Source: Metridium senile (lineage: Eukaryota; Cnidaria; Anthozoa; Actiniaria; Metridiidae). Taken from it: a stretch of 64,000 nucleotides of DNA. Of the stretch, positions 16,027 through 41,771 are shown in pieces. The notes beneath the pieces were generated by a model that saw nothing but the letters and a program-made list of their open reading frames with translations, had not been told where the DNA came from and did not search any database. The translations under genes and the position numbers were made by a program. How positions within the stretch are numbered: the stretch's first letter is position 1; the number at the start of each line of letters is the position of its first letter. Where the stretch lies: contig OX459107.1 of assembly GCA_949775045.1 (NCBI GenBank), positions 15,865,679 to 15,929,678 on the forward strand, given 5' to 3'.

Positions 16027-17024
16027 TCATCACCCTTATCATTACCATCATCCTTAACATCATAATCATAATCACAAGTGTTAAGTATAATTAAACAAGT
16101 ATAAGTATTAAGCCAACTTTTTCCACCCTCATCGTTATTTATAGTGCCACCAAACTCAGGCACGAGCATCACAACCACTTCCACTACGTCAACGATCAAC
16201 CACCAACAGATGGTAAGGGATAAGGAAGGCGGGAACGAAGATATACATCTTTCATGACAATTTGATTCATTTCTTGTGTGTTTCAGATAATAAAATAACC
16301 AGCAACCTTCCAACGACTCCGGAAAAGAATAAAGTTGAGGACATTAATACTGGCTTCGCACTTAGTGCGTTTATTCAGGCTACGTAATAGAGTAGTAATT
16401 GATAGGTGGTTTACCTGTGGCATTACGTCATGTATAATCTCGACACAACGATAGACCCATAGATAGAAAAGGTAAACCTAGACTCAGGCTCTCGAGTAAA
16501 AAGCCCAAGTAACAAAATTCATGATTAACAAAGGGTTGTAAGAACCTGACGACGACGACACCGAAACGTAGTTTAGACATATTCAGTGATATTACCATAT
16601 ATTCTTCTAGTAAAATATATGGTTTGTTTGTTAGTTTGTAGTTTGCTTATCATATTATTGAAAACTTTATTATGAATTGTTGTTTGACATTCGAAGAAAC
16701 TGTATTAATGTATAACTTTATAATTAGTGTAATAACAATAAAGGTTATAATCATCACTACAATAGATTTATCTTCTTTCACTTTAACCTGCATGGATGAG
16801 ACGCAGCGCAATGAGTAAAATAGCACTCAACAAAAAGGCATGCCTACATATATACCAGCGTATCAAAACCACTATTTTTAATATCATTGCAACGCGCACA
16901 TTCGAGTTCAAAACCTGACCAAACTCAGGAAAGTACTTTATATCGCATAAAGAATATATAATAATATTAATGATAAGCTGGTGTGAGATGTAACTGCATT
17001 AGTTCATGGTTTGTCAATTTACCA
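16027..17024. other. Host flank between the Polinton and the minisatellite
   Basis: The first 45 bp continue the TCA/ATC tract. A dispersed repeat lies at about 16355-16490. The rest is AT-rich with no gene seen. Confidence 0.6.
16355..16490 (+). repeat. Dispersed repeat, copy 1
   Basis: Matches 25260-25385 in inverted orientation. Shared blocks include GATAGGTGGTTTAC, GACGTAATGCC-type sequence and ATAGATAGAAAAGGTAAAC. Probably a small nonautonomous transposon family. Confidence 0.7.
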
Positions 17025-17735
17025 CAAGGTCTAACCAGATTTCCCAAAAAATAATATCCTAGCATGCCAGTTAAATAGGAGTAGTTTATCGAGACACTTT
17101 TCCTGTAAAACTATCCCGCTTGTGAATTCTAAATCACCAGATTTCCAAGAAAACGATTTCTTGGTATGTCAGTTAAATATAGAAGTAGGTCTAATTAAGG
17201 AGTCTCTTTTCGTGGAAAACAATACCCGTTTATGAATTCTAAGTCACTTTTTGATGCTAACCAGATTTCCCAGAAAACAATTTCCTGGTATGCTAGTTAA
17301 ATAGGAGTAGTTTATGGAGTGACCTTTCTTGGAAAACAATCCCCGTGATGAATTCTTAGACACTGTTTGATGCTAACCAGATTTCCCAGAAAACAATTTC
17401 CTGGTATGCTAGTTAAATAGGAGTAGTTTATAGAGTGACCTTTCTTGGAAAACAATCCCCGTGATGAATTCTTAGACACTGTTTGATGCTAACCAGAATC
17501 CCCAGAAAACAATTTCCTGGTATGCCAGTTAAATAGGAGTAGTTTATGGAGTGACCTTTCGTGGAAAACAATCCCCGTGATGAATTCTAAGTCACTGTTC
17601 GATGCTAACCAGATTTCCCAGAAAACAATTTCCTGGTATGCCAGTTAAATAGGAGTAGTTTATGGAGTGACATTTTCTGGAAAAAAATCCCGTGATGAGT
17701 TCTAAGACACTGTTTGACACTGGTTACCAGATTTT
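17025..17735 (+). repeat. Minisatellite, 116-bp unit
   Basis: About six units. The GCTAACCAGATTTCCC block starts at 17256, 17372, 17488 and 17604, giving an exact 116-bp period; two more diverged units precede them (from about 17030 and 17135). It ends about 90 bp before the DDX41 stop codon. Confidence 0.85.
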
Positions 17736-17825
17736 CTAGGATAGATAACCAGGTTTCCTTAAATGACTCCAACCAGGGACCATCTACATAGTACCTTTTA
17801 TTTACAAATCGTCTAGTATCATCAT

Positions 17826-32195
<14,370 letters not shown>

Positions 32196-32406
32196 CTTTT
32201 AGACAAAAAGTGGACAAAGTAACCAGCCAACAAATAATGTTCAAGAAATCAGTAAAAAGATAAGCTTTTTGGTCCTCTTTTATGCGAAGTATAAATCTCG
32301 TTTGTCGTCCGCCATGTTTTGATCGAATAGGCCGGGTCGCAAAGTACAAGGCCTGGCAGTAAAGCCACAGGAAGCCCAAATTTCTCTCGTGAAAGTCCAG
32401 GTCAAG
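32196..32406. promoter_or_regulatory. Shared divergent promoter of DDX41 and vezatin
   Basis: Only 211 bp separate the two start codons, which face away from each other. This space must contain both 5' leaders and presumably a bidirectional promoter. CpGs are more frequent here than in the surrounding AT-rich DNA. No TATA box is evident. Confidence 0.6.
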
Positions 32407-34527
32407 ATGGCCGACGAAGAAGATGAAGAAGTCATCTTCGTAAATTCTCCTTTAGAAAAGTATTTAAAAGATGCGGGATTTGTTGGATTTGAACCAGAAT
32501 TCACTACAAATCAAACCAGTTATCATGAAAACGACAACAGAAACAGTGGGACTGTGAAAAGCAGCGGATCGAACTTGTTGAAACATCGCCTCCTGTCATT
32601 TGTAAACAACCTCTTTTCGTGTAATTATGATGTTGACAAAGCGCTCACAATGCGTAAGAAGTACGCATCTGTTATATTTTCGTCTAGGATTATGAGTGAA
32701 GATGATATTGGATTCCTGCAGCAGTTTGATCCAGAACTGTTTGACCAGCTGTCAGATAATGCTGATGTAAAGCGGCATGATTTCATGAGAAGACTTCCGA
32801 AATGTGGCTGGCTTTTGAATAATATAATGCCTGTTCTAGTGCTTTTATTGGCCATGGTGTTATCTACTCACTATTATGAATATTTCAATGGAGTTATAAT
32901 AGCAGGAATAATTCTAACCGTTGCTTGTATTTGCTACTATATGTGGAGAAGACAAAGATTAACCCAGATGCATAATCAGAATGTCAAGATATTGAGTGGC
33001 TATGTGAATGACTTGAAATCTTTTCTTACAGTCTTTAGAAAGTCTGTACTATTGATTCAAGAGCTTGAGTTGATTTCTAAAGGTTATACCCTTGTAGGAT
33101 TGGGGTTACACTTGGGAAGCCAACACAGTGATAATTATCAGACTGATATATATCCCATGTTAAGGAAATGTTTGCTTGAGAATGGAATGAATCTTCTTAC
33201 ACCATCGTGTTCATTTGTACAGAACATTGTGTTGTCAAATCCTCTTGCTACAGAAGTAAACAGTGTTTTTACTTACATTTCAGCCAATCCATTAAAGGAG
33301 TTTGGTTTGGATAAATATAGTGATAATGAAAAGCTCTCTTTGCAGTATTTAAAAGATCTACTATCTGTTATTGCATCACAGCAATCAGAATTATTAAGCC
33401 GCTATCTATTGTGTTTATCCGAGAATGCAAAGAGTCAATCAAAATATTGTGCTTTTACCTTTGAAGAACTTGAAATTCTTCATGAAGGATTTTGCAATCA
33501 ATTGATCATAACCAATACTGTTTTGAAGTCTTTACAATTAAGTTATCATGTCCATAAAAGCTCTTTGACATTTATAGGAAATGATGAAATGAAACATGGT
33601 ACTCACGAAGTAACACAAAAAACTCAGTCTAAATGGAACAAGTACTATACAGCCATTCATAGTCTTGAGTTGCACTTGAAAGCTTGTTTAACAAGGACAC
33701 AATCAGTGACAGATTTCTTAATTTCTGAAATGGAAGCAGAAAATAATCCAGTGGTATGTAAAAAGGATGTGTCCTCAAAAGAAAATGAAATGTTATGTAA
33801 AGATGGGATGGAGCAGGAAACTGTGGCAGTGCTTGAGTCTGCAAATGTAAGTTTAAAAATGGAACTTGGTAGCACTGTGAGCTGCTTGGAAGAGTGTGTT
33901 AGTAGTTTGAAAATATTGTACGGAGCAAATGAGAAAAATAGTACATATATAGAGCAAGAAAGTTCAGATGAAGCTCAAGTAGAAAATTCAACTCAAAAGT
34001 CTTCTGATTACCCTAATGAAGAAAGGCAGGAGACACTAGAGGATTGTGTTTTTGAAGCCTACACTGATCTTTTTGATGATGATGATGATATACACAGTCC
34101 TTTACTTACAAGAGAAGAATTAGAGAAAGAAAGCAGAAGTAGAGAAGAGAGTAAACATCTGTTAGTTGAACTAAAGAATGTTTTGCTCACAAAGACAAAA
34201 GATCCATTGATTTCTGAAGCTGGTTTTGTGGAGCCTCTCAAAAAGCAGAGTATAAAAACAGAATCAGTAGAAAATCTATGTGTAACAAGTGAAAAATATA
34301 AAATCAAATTTGATGATGAGAATAAGGATTCCAAGGAAACTAATTTACAGTTACCAAAGCCACAACAATACAAGAATGACAATACTACAAAGAATAGATC
34401 AGATGTGATTGCACCTTTTCCAAGCAGAGCATTTTCTTCAGCTATTCAAGCTGCAGCATTATCCAGAGGACTGGTGATGGAAGAAAGCTATGGGTCTAGT
34501 GACTCTAGTGACTCTGAGTATAGTTAA
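32407..34527 (+). CDS. VEZT: Vezatin ortholog, single exon
   Basis: 706 aa from the ATG at 32407 (context AAGATGG); the frame opens 18 bp earlier without an ATG. Family features: the start MADEEDEEVIFVNSPLEKYL, two membrane segments near residues 132-170 (NNIMPVLVLLLAMVLSTHYY and FNGVIIAGIILTVACICYYM), then the vezatin signature FRKSVLLIQELELISKGYTLV, a helical middle, and the conserved acidic end CVFEAYTDLFDDDD ... EESKHLLVELKNVL. A short Ser/Asp tail follows. Vezatin is a transmembrane adherens-junction protein that links to myosin and dynein. Vertebrate VEZT has many introns; here the whole coding region is uninterrupted although the neighbours are intron-rich. Confidence 0.88.
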   Translation: MADEEDEEVIFVNSPLEKYLKDAGFVGFEPEFTTNQTSYHENDNRNSGTVKSSGSNLLKHRLLSFVNNLFSCNYDVDKALTMRKKYASVIFSSRIMSEDDIGFLQQFDPELFDQLSDNADVKRHDFMRRLPKCGWLLNNIMPVLVLLLAMVLSTHYYEYFNGVIIAGIILTVACICYYMWRRQRLTQMHNQNVKILSGYVNDLKSFLTVFRKSVLLIQELELISKGYTLVGLGLHLGSQHSDNYQTDIYPMLRKCLLENGMNLLTPSCSFVQNIVLSNPLATEVNSVFTYISANPLKEFGLDKYSDNEKLSLQYLKDLLSVIASQQSELLSRYLLCLSENAKSQSKYCAFTFEELEILHEGFCNQLIITNTVLKSLQLSYHVHKSSLTFIGNDEMKHGTHEVTQKTQSKWNKYYTAIHSLELHLKACLTRTQSVTDFLISEMEAENNPVVCKKDVSSKENEMLCKDGMEQETVAVLESANVSLKMELGSTVSCLEECVSSLKILYGANEKNSTYIEQESSDEAQVENSTQKSSDYPNEERQETLEDCVFEAYTDLFDDDDDIHSPLLTREELEKESRSREESKHLLVELKNVLLTKTKDPLISEAGFVEPLKKQSIKTESVENLCVTSEKYKIKFDDENKDSKETNLQLPKPQQYKNDNTTKNRSDVIAPFPSRAFSSAIQAAALSRGLVMEESYGSSDSSDSEYS

Positions 34528-34803
34528 TAATACCTTTTTGAATACCTTTGTCTCTGTGTCAGATGGCTCTGGCTGTAAATGACCTGGACACAAAAGAAAC
34601 TAAGTATGAATGTCTATTGTAAAATAGCATTAAATATATTTTAAAACTTAGTCTAGTACAAATTGTGTAAGTGTCAAAACATGGTATTTGGAATGTTACG
34701 GAGAAAAGACAAAACATTTTCTTTACCTGTAGTTACTTATTATAACTATTAATAGAATATTTTACTATAAATTATTGCATGTTCACATCACAGATACCCA
34801 CCA

Positions 34804-34941
34804 GGGGCCGGTTGTACGAAGCCTGAATAGCGCTATCCACCGGATAAATCCTTATCCAGCGGATAAAATCTATAAAAAACCTATGCAGTGGATAACTTTT
34901 ATCCGCAGATAACTTTATCCACCCTTCGTACAACTGGCCCC
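34804..34941. mobile_element. MITE family M1, copy 1
   Basis: TIRs GGGGCCGGTTGTACGAAG / CTTCGTACAACTGGCCCC with internal GGATAAATC-type repeats. Sister copy at 48285-48423. Confidence 0.85.
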
Positions 34942-35391
34942 AGTACTATAGGCACATGAGAGTAAACAAAAATTCAAACATCTGTATCTTGGTCACAATA
35001 AAAAATGTCAAGTGTTACGGAAGGGAACAGAGAAACCAAAATACCATGTTTTGACCCGTAATGTAGTCTTATACATCAATAAAAAAAATATTTTTTTATG
35101 GATATATGGTGTGTACTAGTATAACAAGAGTAATCATAATAATCATGATAAAGGAAATAATAAAATATAATAATGATAATGATAAAAATAGAACAAACAC
35201 ACTAAAACCATGAAATAGAAACAAAATAGTTACTAACTAATAGTTTCTATTTAGTGACTATTTAGTCATTTTCACTCAACTAGAAACATCAAATACAAAA
35301 GGAAACAATACCTCATTTCAACTTTACTGTTTTTTTTTATAGTGACTAATAGTCACTAAATAAGATTACACAGTAGCAATTTTATTTTATT

Positions 35392-38300
35392 TCATGGATA
35401 TAGTGTTAGCGCTCTAGTATGTTTCTTGAATTGCTTTACCTTGCCATGTTGCTTCTGTTGTAAACACTTTTGTTTTTGAAGTTCTTTTTTCAGATATATT
35501 TGTTGAAGTTCTTTCAGTTCCTGCTTTAAGGCCTCACATATACCTTCCATACTGCCATCTTTAGCTGCTTCAAGCTCTGCATTCAATCTACAGTAGTTCA
35601 CCAGACATTATTGATCATTAAAGTGCAAATCAAAAAACCTTGGGCACCTAGAAATATTTTAGAAATCGTTTATTTTTAGTTGAACAACTCAGAAACAACA
35701 ATATCACCACAAGAAGTTGGACTGATGTGTAGTATGATAAACTTTTTGTAGTTAGAGTTATTTGTGAGTTGTTCAACGAACAAAAAACGATTTCTAAAAT
35801 ATTTCTTGGTGCCCACAGTTTTTTGATTCGCACTGTAAAGTGTCAATCAGCATGATCAGTTGGCTGTCAGTTGAACAGTCAATTGAACTTTTGTTTATGT
35901 ACACACATATTGATACATATTTACATATAAAGATGTTTATCATAATTATAAAAAAGCCAGTTATTTACAAATAGAAGGTATATATATAGAAAGGATGAGA
36001 ACACGTGTGTGTGGTTGTCAAAATAGTTAAAACTTTCTGGTTGACAATCGCTTATGGATAATTGGTTGGCTGTATTAAAGAAGTCAATCACATAAAGTCG
36101 ACTAAGGACAAACAAGCATGCATATTCTCAGTGTTTCTGGAAAATATTTGGAGCAACAAAGGACCAGTTACTTGTTCGAATTAGCTTTAAAATTCTAATT
36201 ATATTTTTATGTTATATTATTCTGCTCTGACTTAGAACATGCTTGAATATCCGCTTTGTAAGCAAACTATCATTTATTACTGGTATTATATAATTGGCGA
36301 TGTTGAGAGTGTTACCTTCTGAATTCTGGATCATTTTGTGGCTTTTTAGACATGGTTTCTTTTTCTTGTTCGAGGTAGCTTGTCTTTTGTTTGGACTCTT
36401 CATATGCAGTACTAATATCTGTTGATACAAATATTAATGGATGTGCTACACCTTTTCATATATTTGTTTCACTCTTTCAATGTACTAATATGCAGCTATT
36501 TCAAAAAAAACATTGAATACTGAACACTGCACCTGAATAGTGCATTCCAAGACCGAAATGCATTCTGGGGCATTTAATATTGTTTAAAGTAAAATGAATA
36601 ATATTAGTTATTTTATTCTTAGGGAGCGGTCATTATTTGTGGTGGGGAAGGTGATTGTGAGGAAGGGTTATGGAATTTTCAAGGCTTCTGAATGAGAGAT
36701 TATTAATTTTCCTAGGCAACTGAAGGGGGAACACAGTTTTGGCAAACATCAGAAAGAAGGGTCATGACTGGGACATGTTTATGGCAAGGGAGGGGCTGTG
36801 ACAATTTGTAAATTTGAATCAAAAAATCATCCACCCCCTACCCCACCATAAATAGTGACTGCTCCCATAGTGCATTCCATTCAAAACAATATACAAGCTA
36901 GTTATGGGGAGTAAACATCCCAAATGCCCTTTGGTCTTGGAATACACTATTCAGTATTCAATGTTTTTTGAAATAGCTGTAGAAAATAATAATAGAAAAA
37001 TAATATAGAAAATTATAGATGTATTTGGATTCTTACCTTTGAGATTTCTGTTGAACTCCTTTTCTTTTTCAATGAGTCTTTCTCTTTTTTCTCTTAAAAC
37101 AATAATTTCCTTCTCTTTGACCCGCAAAGTTTCGATTTCTGTGAAATATGTTGTTCATGGCTATAACAATTTATTAATTACATGACAGTGGATGAAAACG
37201 TACATTAGACACATAATTTCTAGCCATCAAAAACAGTAGTACCTCTATTAAGCGGTCATCCATAAAGTGGTCACCCTCTATTAGGTGGCTATCCTATACC
37301 TATTCTATACCTCTATTCAGCGACCAACCTCTATCAAGCAGCCACCTTGGAAAGTCCTGAGGATGACTGCTTAATAGAGGTACCACTGTACATCTAACTG
37401 TGAACATGAAGTTTTACCATTTTCTAGTTCTAGTTTCTTTGTGTTTAGATGTTCCAGTTTAGCCCTTGCAAGTTCTTCTCTTTTCTTTGGTCCACTTCCA
37501 GAAAGATCATGACAAACCATGAACTCTTTCACAACATTTGTAAATTTATTTCTGTTGGGAGAAATAATATTTTTTCATCATAATTCTCAAATTAAAAGTT
37601 TAGTTAAAAGGGAGTGTTCATTATTTATGGTTGTGTGTGTGGGGGAGGGGGGGGGGGGTAAAAGTTTTTAGATTTTTCGTGGGGGGGGGGAGGTCTTTCA
37701 AATTTAGACTATGATAGCATAGTCATAGAAAATGCCCCCCCCCCCCCCCCCCCCCCCCCAAACATAAATAATGAGCACTCCCTAATAATTTGATTTAGGA
37801 GATTTTGAGTTCTGCCCAGTTTAACCTGGAGTCAGCTGACCCATTTCGCATACCTTTCACTCTCAGCTGCTTCTTTAAGTCTTTCCTAAAAAAAATAGAA
37901 AGTCGACATTTTTATGTATAACATTTATTAAAAAAGTTATTTTAGAGATTTAATACTGCTTTGCTAAAGTTAAAGTTAAAAACTTTTCATTTCTTTAATC
38001 ATTTAGCACGCGCAACTTTATTTTTTGCGCAAAATAAAAGAAGGCCCACAGGTACAGAATGAAAATAATTTGAAAGTAGTTTTAATTTAATTCTTGTTTT
38101 ACTTTGGTTGTCGCATTTTTTACTTTTAAGCGCTTGAACCTTTTATTTTTCCTCTAGTTTTCCTCTTTTTTTGGTTATCAGTTGTTTTATAGGGAACAAA
38201 AACACAACATTTGATGTGCTTTAATTAAGCAACCGAGCGTAAAAGCGAAAAACGATTGAAACAAAATATGAAAAGTGGAAATGTTTAGATAACAAAATAA

Positions 38301-38766
38301 AAAATTATAATTATTTATAATAATCATAAACATCTTTGTAATTTTGTATATATGTATCAATATGTGCGTAAATATACAAAAGTTCAAAAAGATGAATTTA
38401 AAAATGCGCTTACACTTTCCAAATTCTGCTCTTTGTTGGTTTTCTCTAGTTCTAGTCGAAGGTCGTGAAGAATAGCTTGCCGAATCTGTAGCGACCTCAA
38501 TTTTTCCTCCTCTTCGGCCAAACGCTGGTTCTTAACAACTAGACTGCCTTGTTCGGATTCAAGTTCACCTTTTGCCTCTTGTATCTGCATCTGAACGCTC
38601 TGAATCTCTTTGTTCACTGCGCAAAAGCGAGAAAGAATAGAAAAACAAGTTTTCAAAATTTCAATTTTCTTCGCTTTTTCTTACCTGAACGAATTCTTGA
38701 AAAACGCTCACGAACACGCTCCTCTGAATGAAGAATTTGTTGAAATAAGTCGTTTAAGACACTCAT
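35392..38766 (-). CDS. CCDC172: Coiled-coil protein CCDC172 ortholog, seven exons
   Basis: Exons: 38685-38766, 38414-38616, 37854-37885, 37418-37551, 37037-37138, 36316-36418, 35392-35587 (read through to the stop). All GT/AG and in frame. The protein is almost entirely coiled coil, rich in Glu/Lys/Gln. It starts MSVLNDLFQQILHSEE and ends with KKPQNDPEFRRLNAELEAAK and GICEALKQELKELQ, which match the end of vertebrate CCDC172, a sperm-tail/tektin-associated protein. A good donor exists at 35440 (AAG|gtaaag), with a possible short last exon at 34524-34583 overlapping the vezatin stop; I cannot decide between the two endings. Confidence 0.8.
35615..35838. mobile_element. MITE in a CCDC172 intron
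   Basis: TIRs AGTGCAAATCAAAAAACC and GTTTTTTGATTCGCACT, extended by GGGCACC...AGAAATATTTTAGAAATCG on both sides. Confidence 0.8.
36493..36979. mobile_element. MITE family R2, copy 2, split by another MITE
   Basis: Ends CAGCTATTTCAAAAAA and TTTTTTGAAATAGCTG. Interrupted at 36622-36866 by a different MITE. The uninterrupted sequence is preserved in the copy at 52735-53128. Confidence 0.85.
36622..36866. mobile_element. MITE family M2 nested in R2
   Basis: TIRs GGGAGCGGTCATTATTTGTG and reverse-complement end GACTGCTCCC. Same family as 37609-37782. Flanked by TA. Confidence 0.85.
37234..37388. mobile_element. pogo-like MITE in a CCDC172 intron
   Basis: Starts CAGTAGTACCTCTATTAAGC and ends TAATAGAGGTACCACTG, with TA on the right; typical pogo-type ends. 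Confidence 0.75.
37609..37782. mobile_element. MITE family M2, copy 2
   Basis: GGGAGTGTTCATTATTTATG and ATAAATAATGAGCACTCCC ends, with long G and C homopolymers inside. Confidence 0.8.
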
Positions 38767-39940
38767 TTTGAAGTTTCTGAATTTTCGTGAAATAAAAATA
38801 AGAAAAATGGGTAAAATTTATCGTAAAGTTGTCCACCCTCCGACTCACACTCTCCAACTAAAGAAGTTAGGTAACCAATGCTACTCAGTTTTGACGAAGC
38901 GCATTTTAGACGCGCGCGCGCGCCTTTCTTGCTTTTGGCGCGAAAATTATTCAACCGGAAGTCGTTCTGTTGAAAAGCGCGTGACAGTCATGCGTGGCCG
39001 GAAGTAAGCTAATTTGAAAATATCAGAAAAGGGAAAAAGAGGCATAAAAAATGACAAAACTATTTTGTCCATTTTATAATCCAAAAAGAATATTAAACTT
39101 CATGTCAAACAGAATTTCAAAGGGTTTATTTTCCACAAATATACAGAAATTACTTTAAATTAATGAAAACCTTCCCCAAAAAATACACATACAAAAACAT
39201 TTGGTGATTTTTTATTTTATTCTTTGTTATTAAAAACTAAATACACGATTGATCAACATTTTCATAATTATTTATACAGTGTATTTCAACCTTGATTTTA
39301 AACTATCTAAAACCTGCACATTTCAATATGGAATCACATCGTGCAATTTTTCTGAAATGTTCATTTTTTAGAAAACAGAATTACATTTTTGCTGAGAAAG
39401 ATTTTCCCAATTAATTAGCACTATTCAAACAGTCCAGTGCTTAAAATATCATTTACAAGCAAATATGATGCTTTATTTGTTCCAAGCTTCAATACACTAA
39501 AAATAATTGCCATAAAAGCTCAGAGCAATGCACAATCAAGGTGTATTTTGAACACATTTATTTGTGTAGTAAATCACTTTTAATTTGCTATGGAATTCAA
39601 TTAAAAAAATTACCAAATCAGTAATATTTTACAAACCAAGACATTTACAATTTGGCTATGCTTTGTAAGTGCAATATTCAAACATCATCAATGTGACGAA
39701 TGTTGTAAATCTTGATACAGTATTGTCCTTATTTGCATAAGTTTTAACTGGGATTTTCTTTGCCAGATTTACCTTAGGGCCTAGCTAGATAATAATTACT
39801 TTTATAGCTCTAGTTACCCTATTGCAATTACATGCTTTATTATTTTTATTATTTACTTTTATCTTGAAAATTTAAAACATGAAATAACTTATCTCAGAGT
39901 TTTATAAAATACAATATTCCCGTACAGAATGCATGCTTAA

Positions 39941-40151
39941 GGCCCGGGCAAACGGTTTCAACATTTGCTTCAACAATCATTCGTTTTTTGTTGAATGGCA
40001 ATCTTTAAATGCTTTGTACTCTCTTTCAACATCAATAAAACATCGATTCAACACGTTTTAACAATGTTGAAAGAGATTAAAAGTATTTAACAATGCCATT
40101 CGACAAGATCGAATGGATGTTGAAGCAATTGTTGAAACCGTTTGCCCGGGC
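39941..40151. mobile_element. MITE with GGCCCGGGCAAACGG ends
   Basis: GGCCCGGGCAAACGGTTTCA at the left pairs with TGAAACCGTTTGCCCGGGCT at the right; internal GTTGAA/TTCAAC repeats. Confidence 0.85.
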
Positions 40152-40519
40152 TTTTATATTATATTTACCAGTATCACATAAAATTTGATATTTCTAAAAA
40201 TACCTCTCCAATTCATTTCTATATACGTTAAAATACACCAAGACCTTATATTAATCCTACCAGATACATATATTTCTATTGTACTAAATAAATCATTTTG
40301 AAATATAATTATTAACATAATCAGTATTATGACTTTCTATACTATATGTTATGAATATTCAAAGAATTCATATAAGAATTACACAAATCAAAAAATGCAA
40401 TAAATACTGACAATTTTGATGATCAATATGCATTCATTGGCTTACATTAAGTCAATACTATTAATAGAACTATATCTAAGGTGCTGTAAATGAAAACTAT
40501 TATGTCATAGTTACAATAG

Positions 40520-40800
40520 ACCTTATTCACCTGCCCAAATGTTTTCCCGATACAATCCTTTTGAGAGATACACATTTATTTGCCAGTTTCCATTTATGTA
40601 AACTTTATTTTACTTGCCCCAATATTTTTCTAAGACAGCCCTTATTTGCTTGCCTACATACTTTCCCAATACATACAATCATCTTGGGAGATAGAGCATT
40701 CACTTGCCCCGATGTTTTCCTAACACAATCTTTTGAGAAGATACATGTTGTAAGCTACTTTCCTCGATGTGAAATTTCCTCATGCTTTCCCAAATAAAAT
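40520..40800 (+). repeat. Degenerate ~60-bp tandem repeat
   Basis: Recurring CTTGCC/CCCGATACAATC/TTTTGAGAGATAC phrases. Similar phrases (TATTGGGAAAACAT) appear near 47590-47830 and 48060 in reverse sense. Confidence 0.5.
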
Positions 40801-41771
40801 ATCTCAAATGACAAGAAATGGCTCACAGGAGGTAGATTGTTATGGAAAAACATAAAGATGAGCAAATAAAGTGTATTGCTTCACGCTAAAGTGCTTTCAA
40901 AATCCCTAAAGTAATTTGAAAAAAAAAAATATTCAAAATAGAAAACACTACATTAACTCCTAAAGAAATATTTTGAATGAGTATAAGCAAAAGAATGTGC
41001 TTTCCATAATCTTCAGACAGATAATACAGAGCCTTAAGGAAGTCTACTGTATCACAATAAAATAGGAATTCATTAGTTGTTGTTAATGGTCAATCTTGAA
41101 GAAAAATTAACACATTTGGAAAAGTCCACTGTCTTTACTCAGTGTCACAAGCTGGAAATATTTACTGAAAATAATCTAGACTTTGTCAAACTTGACAATC
41201 TCAAATACAGCAAGCTTTGTGTTATTGAATTCATAGTGATATCGTTTGTTTGTTTTTTAATTTCAGGGTCAGTTCAATTTTTTTATCATTTCTTGTAATA
41301 ATAATACCTCAGGGCTTTTAAAGCTGTAGCAGTAATTTAACCTTAGTTGAATTCATCAGACAAAGCTGTAAAGGACAGATGTTTTCTATGAAAATTCACA
41401 GCTAAAAATTCATTATTTGTCACCTATCTAATGAGAAAAAATAATTTTATGCTGTTATGTTAGTTTCAAGCTGGCATTGGTTTGATCAGTTTACATTATG
41501 AATAAAATGGTAACTGCATAAAAACAGATTAGACATCGCTGATGTCCTGGATGTCAACTTTGTTTTACTTTTAGAAAGGATCAATGTTAGAAGCAATAAT
41601 AATCCAAATTAACTTTTCACTTATTTGGCACAAAATAACGAGAATACAATCAAATGGACATCGTAAAGTACCAATCTATTTTTACAATGTAATCGTCACC
41701 ATTTTCTAATAAACCCTAGCATAGCGGACAAATTGCAGATAATCATCATGTACTAGCTAGATACAGTTGAG

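Larger units (their letters stand above)
38767..41771. other. Intergenic region between CCDC172 and the SH2-C1 gene
   Basis: AT-rich. It contains a GC alternating tract (CGCGCGCG near 38910), a MITE at 39941-40151, and diffuse repeats at about 40520-40800. Both genes point leftward, so the CCDC172 promoter and the SH2-C1 3' UTR must lie here. No coding region is supported. Confidence 0.6.

Noticed and set aside
34524..34583. Terminal CCDC172 exon overlapping the vezatin stop
   Set aside because: Splice signals are acceptable and the frame fits, but the encoded tail is not recognisable. Reading through exon 7 is equally plausible, so it was not annotated as certain.
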